Source: Sporosarcina limicola
GTDB taxonomy: Bacteria; Bacillota; Bacilli; Bacillales_A; Planococcaceae
Length of the DNA: 64,000 bases
Direction: 5' to 3'
NCBI RefSeq assembly: GCF_014873855.1
Contig: NZ_JADBEL010000002.1
Coordinates: 137,307 to 201,306 of the forward strand
Part shown: piece after piece, positions 19,065-29,277 of the stretch
How the letters are laid out: each line of letters begins with the position of its first letter
Position numbering within the stretch: position 1 is the first letter of the stretch
Notes under the pieces: generated by a model
What the model was told of the DNA's origin: nothing
Databases searched by the model: none
Seen by the model: only the letters and a program-made list of their open reading frames with translations
Made by a program: the position numbers and the translations under genes

Positions 19065-19718
19065 TCAGGAATCTGAACTCCTTACCATTAAGCATATGCC
19101 TTCACGGAATGAGATAGTACAGACTTCTGCGGCTGGTTCATTGCTAGTAAATCTCGTCATACCTGTTTCTAACAAAACATCAACTGTTTCATACTTGAAA
19201 CCTGTAAGCGTGAGACCCAAAACATTTCCGCCGAAAGGAAAAAAAGATATGTACGGAAAACTATCATCTGGTTTAATGCGTTGGACTCCCGGAAGAAGGA
19301 TAGAAAATTCATTTGTTGGATTGCGTATTGAAAATGATGTCGCTGCGTTTTCTGTCTGAAGCCGGTAGAGTAGATGGAGAGAAGATTCCATATGATCCAG
19401 TCTTCCACCTGTTACACCTGTTAAAATGACATGGTCCGGATGATAAGTAAGCGCTCGTTCTACCGCAAGTTCTATGTCAGTTTCATCTTTCTCCGAACGA
19501 AACCGTCCCACTATACCGATAGAAGTCGAGATTCGTTCATATTCACTCTGCGTGACAGAATCAAAATCCCCAACCGCCTCAAGAGGGGTAATTCCTTTTT
19601 GCAATAAATGCAGTGCTCCCCTGTCTGCCCCGATGAACACTGTATCCTCTTGAATAAATTCCAACATATCGACGATTTCTGATTCAGGCCCTCCCGCGCA
19701 AATGACAGCAATTTTCAT
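19065..19718 (-). CDS. thiN: Thiamine pyrophosphokinase
   Basis: Transfers pyrophosphate from ATP to thiamine, giving thiamine diphosphate. 217 residues. Motifs are ICAGGPESE near the N-terminus, GADRGALHLL, PLEAVGDFDSV (metal-binding aspartates), SEKDETDIELAVE and the ILTGVTGGRLDHM signature. Overlaps the rpe stop by four bases. Confidence 0.95.
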   Translation of the reverse strand: MKIAVICAGGPESEIVDMLEFIQEDTVFIGADRGALHLLQKGITPLEAVGDFDSVTQSEYERISTSIGIVGRFRSEKDETDIELAVERALTYHPDHVILTGVTGGRLDHMESSLHLLYRLQTENAATSFSIRNPTNEFSILLPGVQRIKPDDSFPYISFFPFGGNVLGLTLTGFKYETVDVLLETGMTRFTSNEPAAEVCTISFREGICLMVRSSDS

Positions 19719-20383
19719 TTTTTTAACGCGCCTTCACCAGCAGACTTTATCCGTTGTAATGCCTTCGCCCGATCTGGTTCATTATAGATGGCAGATCCCG
19801 CAACAAAAATTGTAGCTCCCGCCTCGACACAAGGGATAATTGTTTCCTCATTGATGCCGCCATCGATTTCAATTTCAATTTTCAAATTCCGTTCACGAAT
19901 TAAATCGGCAAGTTGTTTCACTTTCGGAAGTACCGAATAAATGAATTTCTGACCCCCGAAGCCCGGATTGACTGTCATGAATAACACAAGATCAATTTCA
20001 TCAAGAACATGGAGAATCGTTTCTATCGGTGTATGCGGGTTCAAAACGACACCCGATTTCGCCCCGGTCGATTTGATAAGTTGCAATGTCCGATGTAAAT
20101 GCCTGCATGCTTCGACGTGCACTGTAATATAATCTGCACCCGCTTCTGCAAATTGTTCGATATGAGCATCCGGATTTTCAATCATTAAATGAACATCTAG
20201 CGGTAACTTCGTCACAGGTCTAAGTGCTTCTACTACGATTGCGCCCATCGTAATGTTCGGAACAAAATGACCATCCATTACATCAATATGGATTAGTTCC
20301 GCTCCCGCATTTTCTACTTCTTTCACTTCTTCAGCGAGTTTTGAAAAGTTTGCCGCTAAGATTGAAGGTGCAATTTTAATCAT
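19715..20383 (-). CDS. rpe: Ribulose-phosphate 3-epimerase
   Basis: Interconverts ribulose 5-phosphate and xylulose 5-phosphate in the pentose phosphate pathway. A TIM barrel of 222 residues. The motifs are IAPSILAANF, HIDVMDGHFVPNIT (metal ligands), MTVNPGFGGQKFI and EIDGGIN. ATG 20383 is chosen over the ATG three codons upstream because the upstream site GAGG is one base from the first and ten from the second. It overlaps the end of rsgA. Confidence 0.95.
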   Translation of the reverse strand: MIKIAPSILAANFSKLAEEVKEVENAGAELIHIDVMDGHFVPNITMGAIVVEALRPVTKLPLDVHLMIENPDAHIEQFAEAGADYITVHVEACRHLHRTLQLIKSTGAKSGVVLNPHTPIETILHVLDEIDLVLFMTVNPGFGGQKFIYSVLPKVKQLADLIRERNLKIEIEIDGGINEETIIPCVEAGATIFVAGSAIYNEPDRAKALQRIKSAGEGALKK

Positions 20384-21269
20384 TTCTATCATACCTCGGC
20401 TTTCGATCTATTATTTCCTGCATAAACTGCAAATAATTCGTATAACGGTGACGCGGAATTTCTCCCGTCTCCACTTTTTCTTTCACTACACACTTCGGCT
20501 CTTTCATGTGCAAACATCCCCGGAACTTGCAATCCGACGATATTTCAGCCATATCTATGAAATAATGTGGCAATTCATCCTTTTCGATATGGTCAAACTC
20601 TAGGGAACTGAACCCGGGTGTATCAGCAACAAGTCCACCTGCGACTTCAAGTAATTCCACATGGCGCGTCGTATGTTTACCACGGCCGAGCGCTGTCGAA
20701 ATGGCATTCGTTTTCAACCCAAGGGAAGGTAGCACTGTGTTCAGCAATGTGGATTTCCCCACACCAGACTGGCCGGCAAGGACTGTTGTCTTCCCTTCCA
20801 AATAGGGTTTCAACGTTGTAGCCAGGGTTTCATCGCCAATGAAAGTGGAAATCACATCATAACCAATCTGCTCATAATAGCTTGCGGCCTCTGCCACCTT
20901 CTCAAGTATTGCGTCACTTGCAAGATCGCTTTTGGTTAGGCAGATGATAGGTTTCACATCATATGATTCGACGACCACAAGAAATCGATCTAACAGATGG
21001 GGACTAAACGCCGGTTCCACGACTGAAAAAACAAGCAATGCCTGGTCGATGTTAGAAATCGGCGGACGTACAAGTTCATTGCGTCGCTCATGAACCACGG
21101 TAATCATCGCATCATTATCCCCATCAGGTACATAAGTCACAAAATCTCCTACAAGAGGATGGATGCCTCGGTTTCTGAAAACACCCCGGCTTTTACATTG
21201 AAGCAATTCTCCATCTTTTTCTACATAATAAAATCCACTGATGGCTTTTCTGATTTGTCCTTCTGGCAT
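20376..21269 (-). CDS. rsgA: Ribosome small subunit-dependent GTPase RsgA
   Basis: A late 30S assembly GTPase. 297 residues from ATG 21269 (MPEGQIRKAISGFYYV, matching B. subtilis CpgA); an upstream GTG is also in frame. It has an N-terminal OB fold, then the circularly permuted G motifs in order LTKSDL (G4), GQSGVGKSTLLN (G1) and DTPGFSS (G3). A C-terminal zinc finger has ligands in CKFRGCLHMKEPKC. Directly after prkC, whose kinase phosphorylates it in B. subtilis (established knowledge). Confidence 0.95.
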   Translation of the reverse strand: MPEGQIRKAISGFYYVEKDGELLQCKSRGVFRNRGIHPLVGDFVTYVPDGDNDAMITVVHERRNELVRPPISNIDQALLVFSVVEPAFSPHLLDRFLVVVESYDVKPIICLTKSDLASDAILEKVAEAASYYEQIGYDVISTFIGDETLATTLKPYLEGKTTVLAGQSGVGKSTLLNTVLPSLGLKTNAISTALGRGKHTTRHVELLEVAGGLVADTPGFSSLEFDHIEKDELPHYFIDMAEISSDCKFRGCLHMKEPKCVVKEKVETGEIPRHRYTNYLQFMQEIIDRKPRYDRND

Positions 21270-21286
21270 CCTATCCCACTTCCTAA

Positions 21287-23251
21287 TCACTGTAATTGAA
21301 CTGGTTCCTCGGCAATAATTGTTGAATCGCGCGTAATCTTATATGCACCGCGCTGCCCTTCTTCTAGTTCAATCTTAATCTGTTTCACCGTATTTTCTGT
21401 AATCGTAAATTCCTCGACTGGGTCAGCCATTGTATGTGTTTTATCTTGAACGTAAATTCGTATCTGTTGAGGAACTAACTCTGGTTCTATCCAGTTGCCC
21501 TCTTCATCTTCATATGCGTCCATAACTTCTGGTTTGTATTCAATTGTCACTGTTTTAAAAATAGATTTAACGGGTTTTTTCTCTACGCCTTTCGACATGA
21601 CAACCTCCACTTTTCCGCCTTTTGCAATTTTTGTTCTTGCACTTGGACGCTGTGATAGGACATGTCCCGCTTCGATAGTCGCAGAATGTTTTTCACCTAC
21701 AACAATAATTTTAAATCCGGACGTTTTTTCATAGTCGTGCAGCCTATCTTTGTCGTAATTTTCTAGGCTCTCAAGCTCTTGTTCGTCCGGCCCTTTACTC
21801 ACTGTAAATAGTATATCCGTTTCACTAGGGATCAATTCCGATCCCTTCTCATGATTCTGCTTAAGTATTGTCCCAGTTGGTTCATCATTAAACTCTTCTT
21901 CTGAGTCAACCTTGAAACCGTAACTAGCCAAAAGTGAATAAATTTGAGTGTAATCACGTCCCGTGTAATCTTCCAGTTCCATTGTTTCTTTTCCAGTACT
22001 AACAAATAGTTTGACCGAGGTTCCTTTATCCCGTTTCTTTCCTACTTCAGGCACGGTACTAATAACTATTCCCTTTTCGAATTCATCGGACGGCTGCTCC
22101 ATCCGCTCGTCGGCTTTAAATCCTTTTTCCTCCAGAAGATTGACCGCCTTTGTCTCCTCCATTCCTTCCACCTTTGGAATTTCCACCTGTTTTGGACCCA
22201 ATATCCCCGATATAAACAACAGAAGTAGGAGGATAATAATGCCGCCGATTGAGCCGGCAATAATCGGCCATTTTTTTCGCTTCTTTACGGCTACAGGAGG
22301 TTGCTCAAGCGTGACTGGTTCGATTTTCTTTGTCGATTCGATGCTCGTAAATTTCGACATTTCATTGACTACTGGTATTGAACGTGTACGGTCATCATCG
22401 AATGGAATACTAAGTTTCTCTTCATTCGCTCGTTCTAGTGAAAGGACCGTCAGTAAATCATCAACCATTTCATCAGCCGAACGATATCGATATGTAGCAT
22501 CTTTCGCAGTCGCTTTTAAAATTACATTTTCTACACTTTGCGGGATTGTTGGAAATAGAGCCCGGACAGAAGGTGTTTCTTCTTGTAAATGCTTCAATGC
22601 AATCGCCACAGCAGACTCTGCCGAGAATGGCAATTCACCTGTTAGCAATTCATATAACACGATTCCTAAAGAATAAATATCCGATTTCTTCGTCGCCATT
22701 CCACCACGTGCTTGTTCGGGTGATAAGTAATGGACTGTCCCGATGACCGAGTTCGTTTTCGTATGATCTGACGCGCTAAGTGCCATCGCAATGCCGAAAT
22801 CCGTTATTTTCACATTGCCATCTGGATCCATCAAAATATTCTGCGGTTTTATATCACGGTGCACAATCCCGTTGTGGTGCGCGTTTGAAATCGCCGAAAC
22901 AAGTTGACGCATAATCGGCAATGCCCGCTCAGGCTTTAACGGGCCATTTGTTTTGATAAATTTCTTTAATGTCTGACCTTCAATGTATTCCATAACAAGA
23001 TAATGAAGTTTCCCCTCTTCACCTACATCGAAGATATCCACTATATGCGGATGAGTCAGACTGGTCGCAGAAAGCGCTTCTCGTTGAAACCGCCTTTTTA
23101 ACTCCTCTTCATTTGCAAAATCATAATTGAGCACTTTGATAGCAACGTCCCGATTCAGGATAATGTCGTGTGCAAGATACACTCTCGACATGCCTCCATC
23201 ACCGATGATTTTAATGATTTCATAACGTCCACCGATTCTACTTCCAATCAT
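21287..23251 (-). CDS. prkC: Serine/threonine protein kinase PrkC with PASTA repeats
   Basis: A membrane kinase sensing cell-wall fragments; in B. subtilis it triggers germination in response to muropeptides and tunes growth. 654 residues. The cytoplasmic kinase domain (about 10-270) has IGDGGMSRVYLA, catalytic lysine in VAIKVL, HRDIKPQNIL and DFGIA. A single membrane segment near 330-355 (GSIGGIIILLLLLFISGIL) is followed by three PASTA repeats, each ending in a VSTGKE/VSKGPDE/MSKGVE-type segment, and a C-terminal Ig-like tail. Overlaps stp by four bases, so kinase and phosphatase are cotranslated. Confidence 0.97.
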   Translation of the reverse strand: MIGSRIGGRYEIIKIIGDGGMSRVYLAHDIILNRDVAIKVLNYDFANEEELKRRFQREALSATSLTHPHIVDIFDVGEEGKLHYLVMEYIEGQTLKKFIKTNGPLKPERALPIMRQLVSAISNAHHNGIVHRDIKPQNILMDPDGNVKITDFGIAMALSASDHTKTNSVIGTVHYLSPEQARGGMATKKSDIYSLGIVLYELLTGELPFSAESAVAIALKHLQEETPSVRALFPTIPQSVENVILKATAKDATYRYRSADEMVDDLLTVLSLERANEEKLSIPFDDDRTRSIPVVNEMSKFTSIESTKKIEPVTLEQPPVAVKKRKKWPIIAGSIGGIIILLLLLFISGILGPKQVEIPKVEGMEETKAVNLLEEKGFKADERMEQPSDEFEKGIVISTVPEVGKKRDKGTSVKLFVSTGKETMELEDYTGRDYTQIYSLLASYGFKVDSEEEFNDEPTGTILKQNHEKGSELIPSETDILFTVSKGPDEQELESLENYDKDRLHDYEKTSGFKIIVVGEKHSATIEAGHVLSQRPSARTKIAKGGKVEVVMSKGVEKKPVKSIFKTVTIEYKPEVMDAYEDEEGNWIEPELVPQQIRIYVQDKTHTMADPVEEFTITENTVKQIKIELEEGQRGAYKITRDSTIIAEEPVQLQ

Positions 23252-24006
23252 AGATTATTCACCTCCGCACCGGTAGAATTGATCAAAATGACGGAAATAT
23301 TATCTTCTCCGCCCATCTCGTTCGCTAAATCCACAAGTTCTTTCGTCTTTTCACGTAAAGTTGCTTCGGACAGGACAATTTCCTTCATCCGTTGTTGATT
23401 GACTTTATTACTGAGACCATCCGTACAAAGTAGCAAATAAGTTCTCTCATTCAATTTCATAGAATAAAAATCAGGATCAACCGTCTTTTCCGAACCTAGC
23501 GCTTTCATAATCCAATTCCGTTTCGGATGAATTGCTGCTTCTTCTTCCGTTATTTCACCACTTTCAAGGAGGACGTTGACATAGGAATGGTCCCGTGTCA
23601 CCTGGTGAACGCCTTCTTCACTTATAGTGTAGACACGGCTATCCCCTATATGAGATACGAGACACGATTGTCCCCATATGATTGCCGCATCTAATGTCGT
23701 TCCCATCCCTTTAAGTTCTTCATTTTCTTCGGCTTGATTGTAAAGCAACTTATTTACATGAACAACTGCATTCTGTAGCCATTCTGCCCAGTGTTCTTCC
23801 GCCTCGAAAGCGGTACTGTCGAGTTCCATAAATTGTTTTCCAATCACTTTGATAGCTGTTGAACTTGCATGATCTCCGCCACGGTGCCCCCCCATGCCGT
23901 CTGCAATAACAGCAAGAAGAATCCCTTCAGTAAGTGTGTAAACGGCCGCACTATCTTCATTGACTGTCCTCTTTCTACCGACATCCGTCAACACTTCGAA
24001 TTGCAA
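23248..24006 (-). CDS. prpC: PP2C-type serine/threonine phosphatase Stp (PrpC)
   Basis: Removes phosphates placed by PrkC. 252 residues, a full PP2C domain with metal-binding residues in NEDS, DGMGGHRGGDHAS, GDSRVY, TDGLSNKV and GEDNISVILI. In B. subtilis rlmN lies between rsmB and this gene; here only 36 bases separate them. Confidence 0.97.
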   Translation of the reverse strand: MQFEVLTDVGRKRTVNEDSAAVYTLTEGILLAVIADGMGGHRGGDHASSTAIKVIGKQFMELDSTAFEAEEHWAEWLQNAVVHVNKLLYNQAEENEELKGMGTTLDAAIIWGQSCLVSHIGDSRVYTISEEGVHQVTRDHSYVNVLLESGEITEEEAAIHPKRNWIMKALGSEKTVDPDFYSMKLNERTYLLLCTDGLSNKVNQQRMKEIVLSEATLREKTKELVDLANEMGGEDNISVILINSTGAEVNNL

Positions 24007-24042
24007 CGTCCATCCCCTCTTTTCCGCTTCTAGTTTTACTGC

Positions 24043-25398
24043 CTAACTTTCTTTTTTCTTGAAAGCTACTACAAAAAATCCGTCGCTCCCAAAGTGTTGA
24101 GGAAGCACTTGAAGCATATCGTCCGAAATTGCCAATTTTTCATGGTTTTTCAATTGATGCAATGGTATCTTCTCCATATCTGGATGCTGTTTCAGGAAGC
24201 GTTTGACCACTCCGTAGTTTTCCAAATACTCCATGGTACACGTACTGTAGACAATCACTCCATCGGGTTTGATCAATTCACATGCGGTGTCGAGCAGCTG
24301 TGATTGAAGATTGCTTAGACCGATGAAATCCGCTTCCGTTTTGTTGTACTTAATCTCAGGCTTCCTGCGAATGACACCTAGCCCACTACAGGGCGCATCC
24401 ACAAGAATACGATCAAATGATGAAGGTCCGTAAAGCTCTACTAATTTACGGCTATCTCCGCTTTTTGGTTTAATGGACGATAAACCAAGTCTGTGTGCAT
24501 TTGCTTCAATAAGCGCAAGTTTATGCTCATGAATATCATGCGCGAACACTTCCCCTTCATTGTTCATTAATTCAGCGATATGAGTCGTTTTCCCCCCAGG
24601 TGCTGCACACATATCCAATACTTTCATACCTGGCGAGACATTCAGAGCAAGTACCGGCAACATTGAGCTTTCGTCTTGGATGGTGATATAGCCTTTTTTA
24701 TAGGCTTCGGTATTTGCGGGATTGCCATTGACAGAAACGATGCACGCAGGTACTACTTCGCCATGTCTCACTTCGATTCCTTCTGATTCGAGTGATGCGA
24801 TTGCTTCGTCCACCGTTATTTTAGCTGTATTGACACGAACTGACATTGCAGGGGGAGCATTATTTTCATGTGCCATGATTGCCGCTTCTTCTTCACCAAA
24901 TTGCGCGCTCCATCTCTTGATAAGCCATTCAGGGTGGCTTGTTTCAATGGCCGTTTTTGCAATTCCATCCTCCAATTCATCCAGTGAGCGGACGCCCTGT
25001 CGCAACACATTTCGGAGAATTCCATTGACGGTTGGCGCAATTCGTTTATGGCCACGCCTCTTTGCAATTTCAACTGCTTCATGGACAACAGCATGCGGTG
25101 GAATTTTCGTTAGATAGACAATTTGATAGACCGATAATCGAAGAAGTTCCCTAACCCAGCCATCCAATTTCCCGCGGACAAATGGTTCAAGATAATAATC
25201 CAGTGTCATCCGTTGTTGCAGTGTGCCATACGTCAATTCCGTCAGTAAGCCACGGTCTTTCGTTTCGATTCCATATTTTTCAATCGTTCGATGAAGCAGC
25301 AAATTACTGTACGCCTGATTGTCGTTAATTTCCATTAAAATTGAAAGAGCGGCATCTCGGACATTGCCATTCCATATTTTCTTTTTAGGTCTATTCAT
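24043..25398 (-). CDS. rsmB: 16S rRNA (cytosine(967)-C(5))-methyltransferase RsmB
   Basis: Uses S-adenosylmethionine to methylate C967 of 16S rRNA. 451 residues. The N-terminal NusB-like domain (to about residue 140) is followed by the SAM-dependent domain with [14 protein letters not shown]. The two catalytic cysteines are in [13 protein letters not shown] and [11 protein letters not shown]. Overlaps fmt by four bases. Confidence 0.96.
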   Translation of the reverse strand: MNRPKKKIWNGNVRDAALSILMEINDNQAYSNLLLHRTIEKYGIETKDRGLLTELTYGTLQQRMTLDYYLEPFVRGKLDGWVRELLRLSVYQIVYLTKIPPHAVVHEAVEIAKRRGHKRIAPTVNGILRNVLRQGVRSLDELEDGIAKTAIETSHPEWLIKRWSAQFGEEEAAIMAHENNAPPAMSVRVNTAKITVDEAIASLESEGIEVRHGEVVPACIVSVNGNPANTEAYKKGYITIQDESSMLPVLALNVSPGMKVLDMCAAPGGKTTHIAELMNNEGEVFAHDIHEHKLALIEANAHRLGLSSIKPKSGDSRKLVELYGPSSFDRILVDAPCSGLGVIRRKPEIKYNKTEADFIGLSNLQSQLLDTACELIKPDGVIVYSTCTMEYLENYGVVKRFLKQHPDMEKIPLHQLKNHEKLAISDDMLQVLPQHFGSDGFFVVAFKKKES

Positions 25399-26336
25399 TC
25401 AAATTGGTCCCCTTCGCTCCATTTAGATCCGGTGCCACGAATGAATACTTCGGCCAGCATTCGTTTTTTCCCTGCTGGTTGAAGATCCGTAATTGCAATC
25501 GCGATGTCATCACCTGTTTTCACAAGGATCCGGTCTTTTTCTATCCCAATAATTGTACCGGGTTCCCTACTCACATCTGAATGTACTTTTTCTGCCCACC
25601 AAATTTTTACGTTTTCATCTTGAATATGCGTATAGGTAGCAGGCCAAGGGTGAAGTCCTCGAATTTTATCGTAAATCGCTTTGCCGCCTTTGAACCAATC
25701 TATCCGTTCTTGCTCACGGGAGATGTTGCGGGCGAACGTCACAAGTGATTCGTCCTGAACCTGTCGATTATTTGTTTCTCTCAACAAAGATGGTAGTGTC
25801 TCTTTTAGCAATTCGGTACCCGCTTTAGATAGCGCTTTGAATAGGTTTCCTGTATGATCCGTTTCCGCTATCGGAACTACTATTTGCGAAATGATATCGC
25901 CTGCATCGAGTTTTTCAACCATATACATGATTGTGACACCCGTTTCCGTTTCCCCGTCCATGATTGCCTGATGGATGGGCGCCCCACCCCGGTATTTGGG
26001 CAGTAAGGAAGCATGAACGTTGACGCAGCCAAGTGCTGGGGCGTCTAGTAATTCCTTCGGTAAAATTTGACCGAAGGCCGCGGTAACAATGAGGTCGGGT
26101 TGCAGTGCTAGAATTTCTACCAATTCCGCCGATCCTGTTAGTTTTTCAGGCTGGATAACGGGTAATCCAAGACGCAATGCTTCTGCTTTGACTGGAGGGG
26201 GAGTCAAGACTCTTTTCCGCCCCACAGGCCTGTCCGGTTGTGTAACGACTGCCAGTATCGTATGCCCTTCGTCATGGAGCATCGTCAAGATTGGCACTGA
26301 GAACTCAGGTGTCCCCATAAAAATGATTTTCGTCAT
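25395..26336 (-). CDS. fmt: Methionyl-tRNA formyltransferase
   Basis: Formylates initiator Met-tRNA with 10-formyl-THF. 313 residues. Motifs are [14 protein letters not shown], the catalytic region [19 protein letters not shown] and [16 protein letters not shown], with the C-terminal OB-like domain from about residue 205. Overlaps def by four bases, the usual coupling of formylation and deformylation genes. Confidence 0.97.
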   Translation of the reverse strand: MTKIIFMGTPEFSVPILTMLHDEGHTILAVVTQPDRPVGRKRVLTPPPVKAEALRLGLPVIQPEKLTGSAELVEILALQPDLIVTAAFGQILPKELLDAPALGCVNVHASLLPKYRGGAPIHQAIMDGETETGVTIMYMVEKLDAGDIISQIVVPIAETDHTGNLFKALSKAGTELLKETLPSLLRETNNRQVQDESLVTFARNISREQERIDWFKGGKAIYDKIRGLHPWPATYTHIQDENVKIWWAEKVHSDVSREPGTIIGIEKDRILVKTGDDIAIAITDLQPAGKKRMLAEVFIRGTGSKWSEGDQFE

Positions 26337-26842
26337 CGTTTCTCACCTTCTTTACTCTCTTCTTCAACCATTTCTTCAAATTCAGACGGATCAACAACGC
26401 GGATAATCTTCGAATCGAAGAGCACGCCATTTAAATGATCGATTTCATGAAGGATTGCTCGCGCTTCATAGTCTTCTGCTTCAAGTTCAAAGAGTGTCCC
26501 GTTTCGTTCCTGTGCTTCGACTCGGACAAAAAATGGCCTTTCTACTTCACCATATAACCCCGGGAAGCTTAGGCATCCTTCTACCTCGACCTCCGAGCCT
26601 CCAATAGCCGTTACAACAGGGTTCACTAGTTCAATGACTTCCTGCCCTTCACCCAAATCAACGATTGCGACACGAACTGCTTCTCCAATTTGGGGTGCTG
26701 CAAGGCCAACGCCATCCGCCGCTACCATTGTTTCGTGCATATCATCAAGAAGTTTTCCGAGCTTCTTATCGAATTTCACAACCTCCTTACATGATTGTTC
26801 AAGAATCTTTGCAGGGTGCTTCACAATTTTAAGTATCACCAA
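26333..26842 (-). CDS. def: Peptide deformylase
   Basis: Removes the N-formyl group from new proteins. 169 residues. The three catalytic motifs are [13 protein letters not shown] (metal-binding cysteine) and HEIDHLNG (metal-binding histidines and the catalytic glutamate). The start is TTG 26842 with GAGGA about seven bases upstream; GTG 26839 is equally possible. Lies 23 bases after priA. Confidence 0.96.
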   Translation of the reverse strand: MVILKIVKHPAKILEQSCKEVVKFDKKLGKLLDDMHETMVAADGVGLAAPQIGEAVRVAIVDLGEGQEVIELVNPVVTAIGGSEVEVEGCLSFPGLYGEVERPFFVRVEAQERNGTLFELEAEDYEARAILHEIDHLNGVLFDSKIIRVVDPSEFEEMVEEESKEGEKR

Positions 26843-26865
26843 ATCAATTCCTCTTTCCTATCTAC

Positions 26866-29277
26866 TCAATAAATGGACGCGGGCTCTATATCAACGGTCA
26901 TCGTTAGACCTGACTTTATCCAGTCCGTTCGGTAGTACTTAATGAGCTGTTGCAACGTTTCCGTCAACTTCGGCTCTTTTTTGTATTTTATCAAACATTG
27001 GTACCGATATCTATTGTTCACTCGGCTGATTGCAGCAGCAGTTGGACCAATGATTACGGTTTCGGGCGACAAGTTCCCTTTCAGAAAACGGGCACCCTTA
27101 TCCGCAAAGTCGGCAACCTTTAACAGGTCTTCATGCGTAAATTGGATCAGTGTAACAAAATAAAAGGGCGGATAGCCATACTGCCTTCTTGCTGCCATTT
27201 CTAAGTTGTAAAACGGTTCATAATGTTGGGCTTTTGCCAAATCGATTGCATAATGCTCCGGAGAATACGTCTGCATAAACACTTCACCAGGCAATTCATG
27301 ACGTCCAGCACGTCCACTCACTTGCGTCATCAGTTGAAATGTTTTTTCTGCAGCACGGAAATCGGCAAGATGGAGCGTCGTATCTGCGGCAAGAACACCA
27401 ACGAGCGTGATATTTGGAAAATCAAGGCCTTTCGCAATCATTTGTGTTCCGAGTAGAATATCCGCTTTCCCTTCACTGAACTGACTTAGAATGCGTTCAT
27501 GAGATCCTTTTTTTCTTGTTGTATCAACGTCCATACGAAGAACGCGTGCTTCTGGGAACAGCTTCGCAATTTCTTCTTCCGCTTTTTGTGTCCCGGTGCC
27601 GAAAAAACGGATATGCTCACTCTTACATTCTGGACAGACAAGCGGTACTCGTTCCTCATGCCCACAGTAATGGCATTTCAACTGTTCATGCGAGCGGTGA
27701 TAAGTAAGTGATATATCGCAGTTCGGACATTCGACGACGGTGCCGCAATCCCTACATAGGACAAACGAAGAGAAACCGCGTTTATTTAGAAATAAAACGG
27801 TTTGCTCCCCTTTTTCCAACCGTAAACGCACCGCATCCGCCAGTGCCACCGAAAACATCGAACGATTTCCTGTTTTCAGTTCCTCCCGCATATCTACGAC
27901 TGTAACGGCAGGCAATTCCTGGTTTTTCGCACGTTTTGTCAGTGTAAGTAAGCTATACACCCCTTTTGAAGCCCGGGCATACGATTCCAGTGAAGGAGTT
28001 GCACTACCAAGAATGACAGGACAATTATAATACTCCGCGCGTCTGATGGCCACATCTCTGGCATGATAGCGCGGTGTATCTTCCTGTTTATATGTCGATT
28101 CATGCTCTTCATCAAGAATGATAATGCCGATATTTTCAAACGGGGCGAATATCGCTGACCTTGCACCGACAACAACTTTCACTTCACCCCGACGGATTTT
28201 TCGCCATTCATCGTATTTCTCCCCAGCGGAAAGACCACTGTGCATGACAGCAACTAAGACTCCGAAACGTTCTTTAAATCTCGCCGTCATTTGAGGTGTC
28301 AAAGCTATTTCCGGTACGAGGACAATTGCTTCCCGACCTTCCTGCAAAACATGTTTGATGGCACGGAGATAGACTTCCGTTTTCCCACTGCCCGTAACAC
28401 CATGAAGCAGAAATGTCTCCGCTTTCCGATTATCTGCGGAAATCGTTAGCTGTTGGAGCGCCGTTTGTTGTTCATTGGTTAATTGTTGCGGGATTTTACC
28501 GTCTTTAAGGGTAGAGCCCTCGGGTTCACGGTACACCTCAGACAACTCTTCGAATGCAGCACCTTTCTCGATAACTATTTTCAGCACTGACGATTGGATA
28601 CCGGAAAGCTCCACTACTTTTTTTGCGCTAATCGTTTGTCCAGCTCGTCCCAACATCCATTGAATCAACTCAACTTGTTTTCTAGCATTGGGTTGAATAG
28701 ATTCAAGTACTTTAATTAGTGAAGATTCGTCTACTACCCGAATCATACGCACTTTTTTTACGGCGGTCTTCTGATTGATAGCCGTATCGACTGTGATGAC
28801 TTCCTGTTCTACATATCTTTTCACTGCTTTCAATACTCCTGATGCAGTCGCTTCTTTTAGTGGGATACGTTTCCTACCTGCTAGAAATCGAAGAAACTCC
28901 AAATCTTCAATGCGTTCCGAGTCGTTAACGATGATGAACTTTTCATATTTGGCACGCATTGCCGCGGGTAACATGACTTGAAGTGCATCGATTTCATAGG
29001 AAAGCGTCTGTGTGGCAAGCCATTTTGACAAATCCAGCAGTTCTTCCGAAATAGCTGGCTCAAGGTCAATTAGCTCAACAATTGGTTTTAATTTACCGAA
29101 CTCAAGGTCACTTTCCTCTTTCAGCGCCGTTACATAACCAAGTACTTTTCTCGGTCCAAACGGTACTTTTACACGTGACCCGGATTCTATTACCATCGCC
29201 ATTGATGCAGGAACAAGGTAGTCAAACGGTCGATCTATCGGATAGGCAGCCACATCTACAATGACTTCAGCGATCAT
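26866..29277 (-). CDS. priA: Primosomal replication protein N' (PriA helicase)
   Basis: Restarts stalled forks by loading the replicative helicase. 803 residues. It has an N-terminal DNA-binding domain, Walker A LLHGVTGSGKTEVYLRAI, DEEH in the Walker B position and GSATPSLES. Eight zinc-binding cysteines follow in the stretch from CRDCGTVVECPNC to CPEC. GTQMIAKGLDFPNITLVGV is a late helicase motif. It overlaps the end of coaBC by 11 bases. Confidence 0.97.
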   Translation of the reverse strand: MIAEVIVDVAAYPIDRPFDYLVPASMAMVIESGSRVKVPFGPRKVLGYVTALKEESDLEFGKLKPIVELIDLEPAISEELLDLSKWLATQTLSYEIDALQVMLPAAMRAKYEKFIIVNDSERIEDLEFLRFLAGRKRIPLKEATASGVLKAVKRYVEQEVITVDTAINQKTAVKKVRMIRVVDESSLIKVLESIQPNARKQVELIQWMLGRAGQTISAKKVVELSGIQSSVLKIVIEKGAAFEELSEVYREPEGSTLKDGKIPQQLTNEQQTALQQLTISADNRKAETFLLHGVTGSGKTEVYLRAIKHVLQEGREAIVLVPEIALTPQMTARFKERFGVLVAVMHSGLSAGEKYDEWRKIRRGEVKVVVGARSAIFAPFENIGIIILDEEHESTYKQEDTPRYHARDVAIRRAEYYNCPVILGSATPSLESYARASKGVYSLLTLTKRAKNQELPAVTVVDMREELKTGNRSMFSVALADAVRLRLEKGEQTVLFLNKRGFSSFVLCRDCGTVVECPNCDISLTYHRSHEQLKCHYCGHEERVPLVCPECKSEHIRFFGTGTQKAEEEIAKLFPEARVLRMDVDTTRKKGSHERILSQFSEGKADILLGTQMIAKGLDFPNITLVGVLAADTTLHLADFRAAEKTFQLMTQVSGRAGRHELPGEVFMQTYSPEHYAIDLAKAQHYEPFYNLEMAARRQYGYPPFYFVTLIQFTHEDLLKVADFADKGARFLKGNLSPETVIIGPTAAAISRVNNRYRYQCLIKYKKEPKLTETLQQLIKYYRTDWIKSGLTMTVDIEPASIY

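Noticed and set aside
19065..19140. SigE-type promoter for spoVM inside thiN
   Set aside because: A CATATGCT box resembles the -10 element, but no convincing -35 lies at the right distance.
22011..22676. A 221-codon plus-strand open frame opposite prkC
   Set aside because: It is fully antisense to a well-supported kinase gene, lacks a ribosome binding site and has composition typical of a shadow frame.
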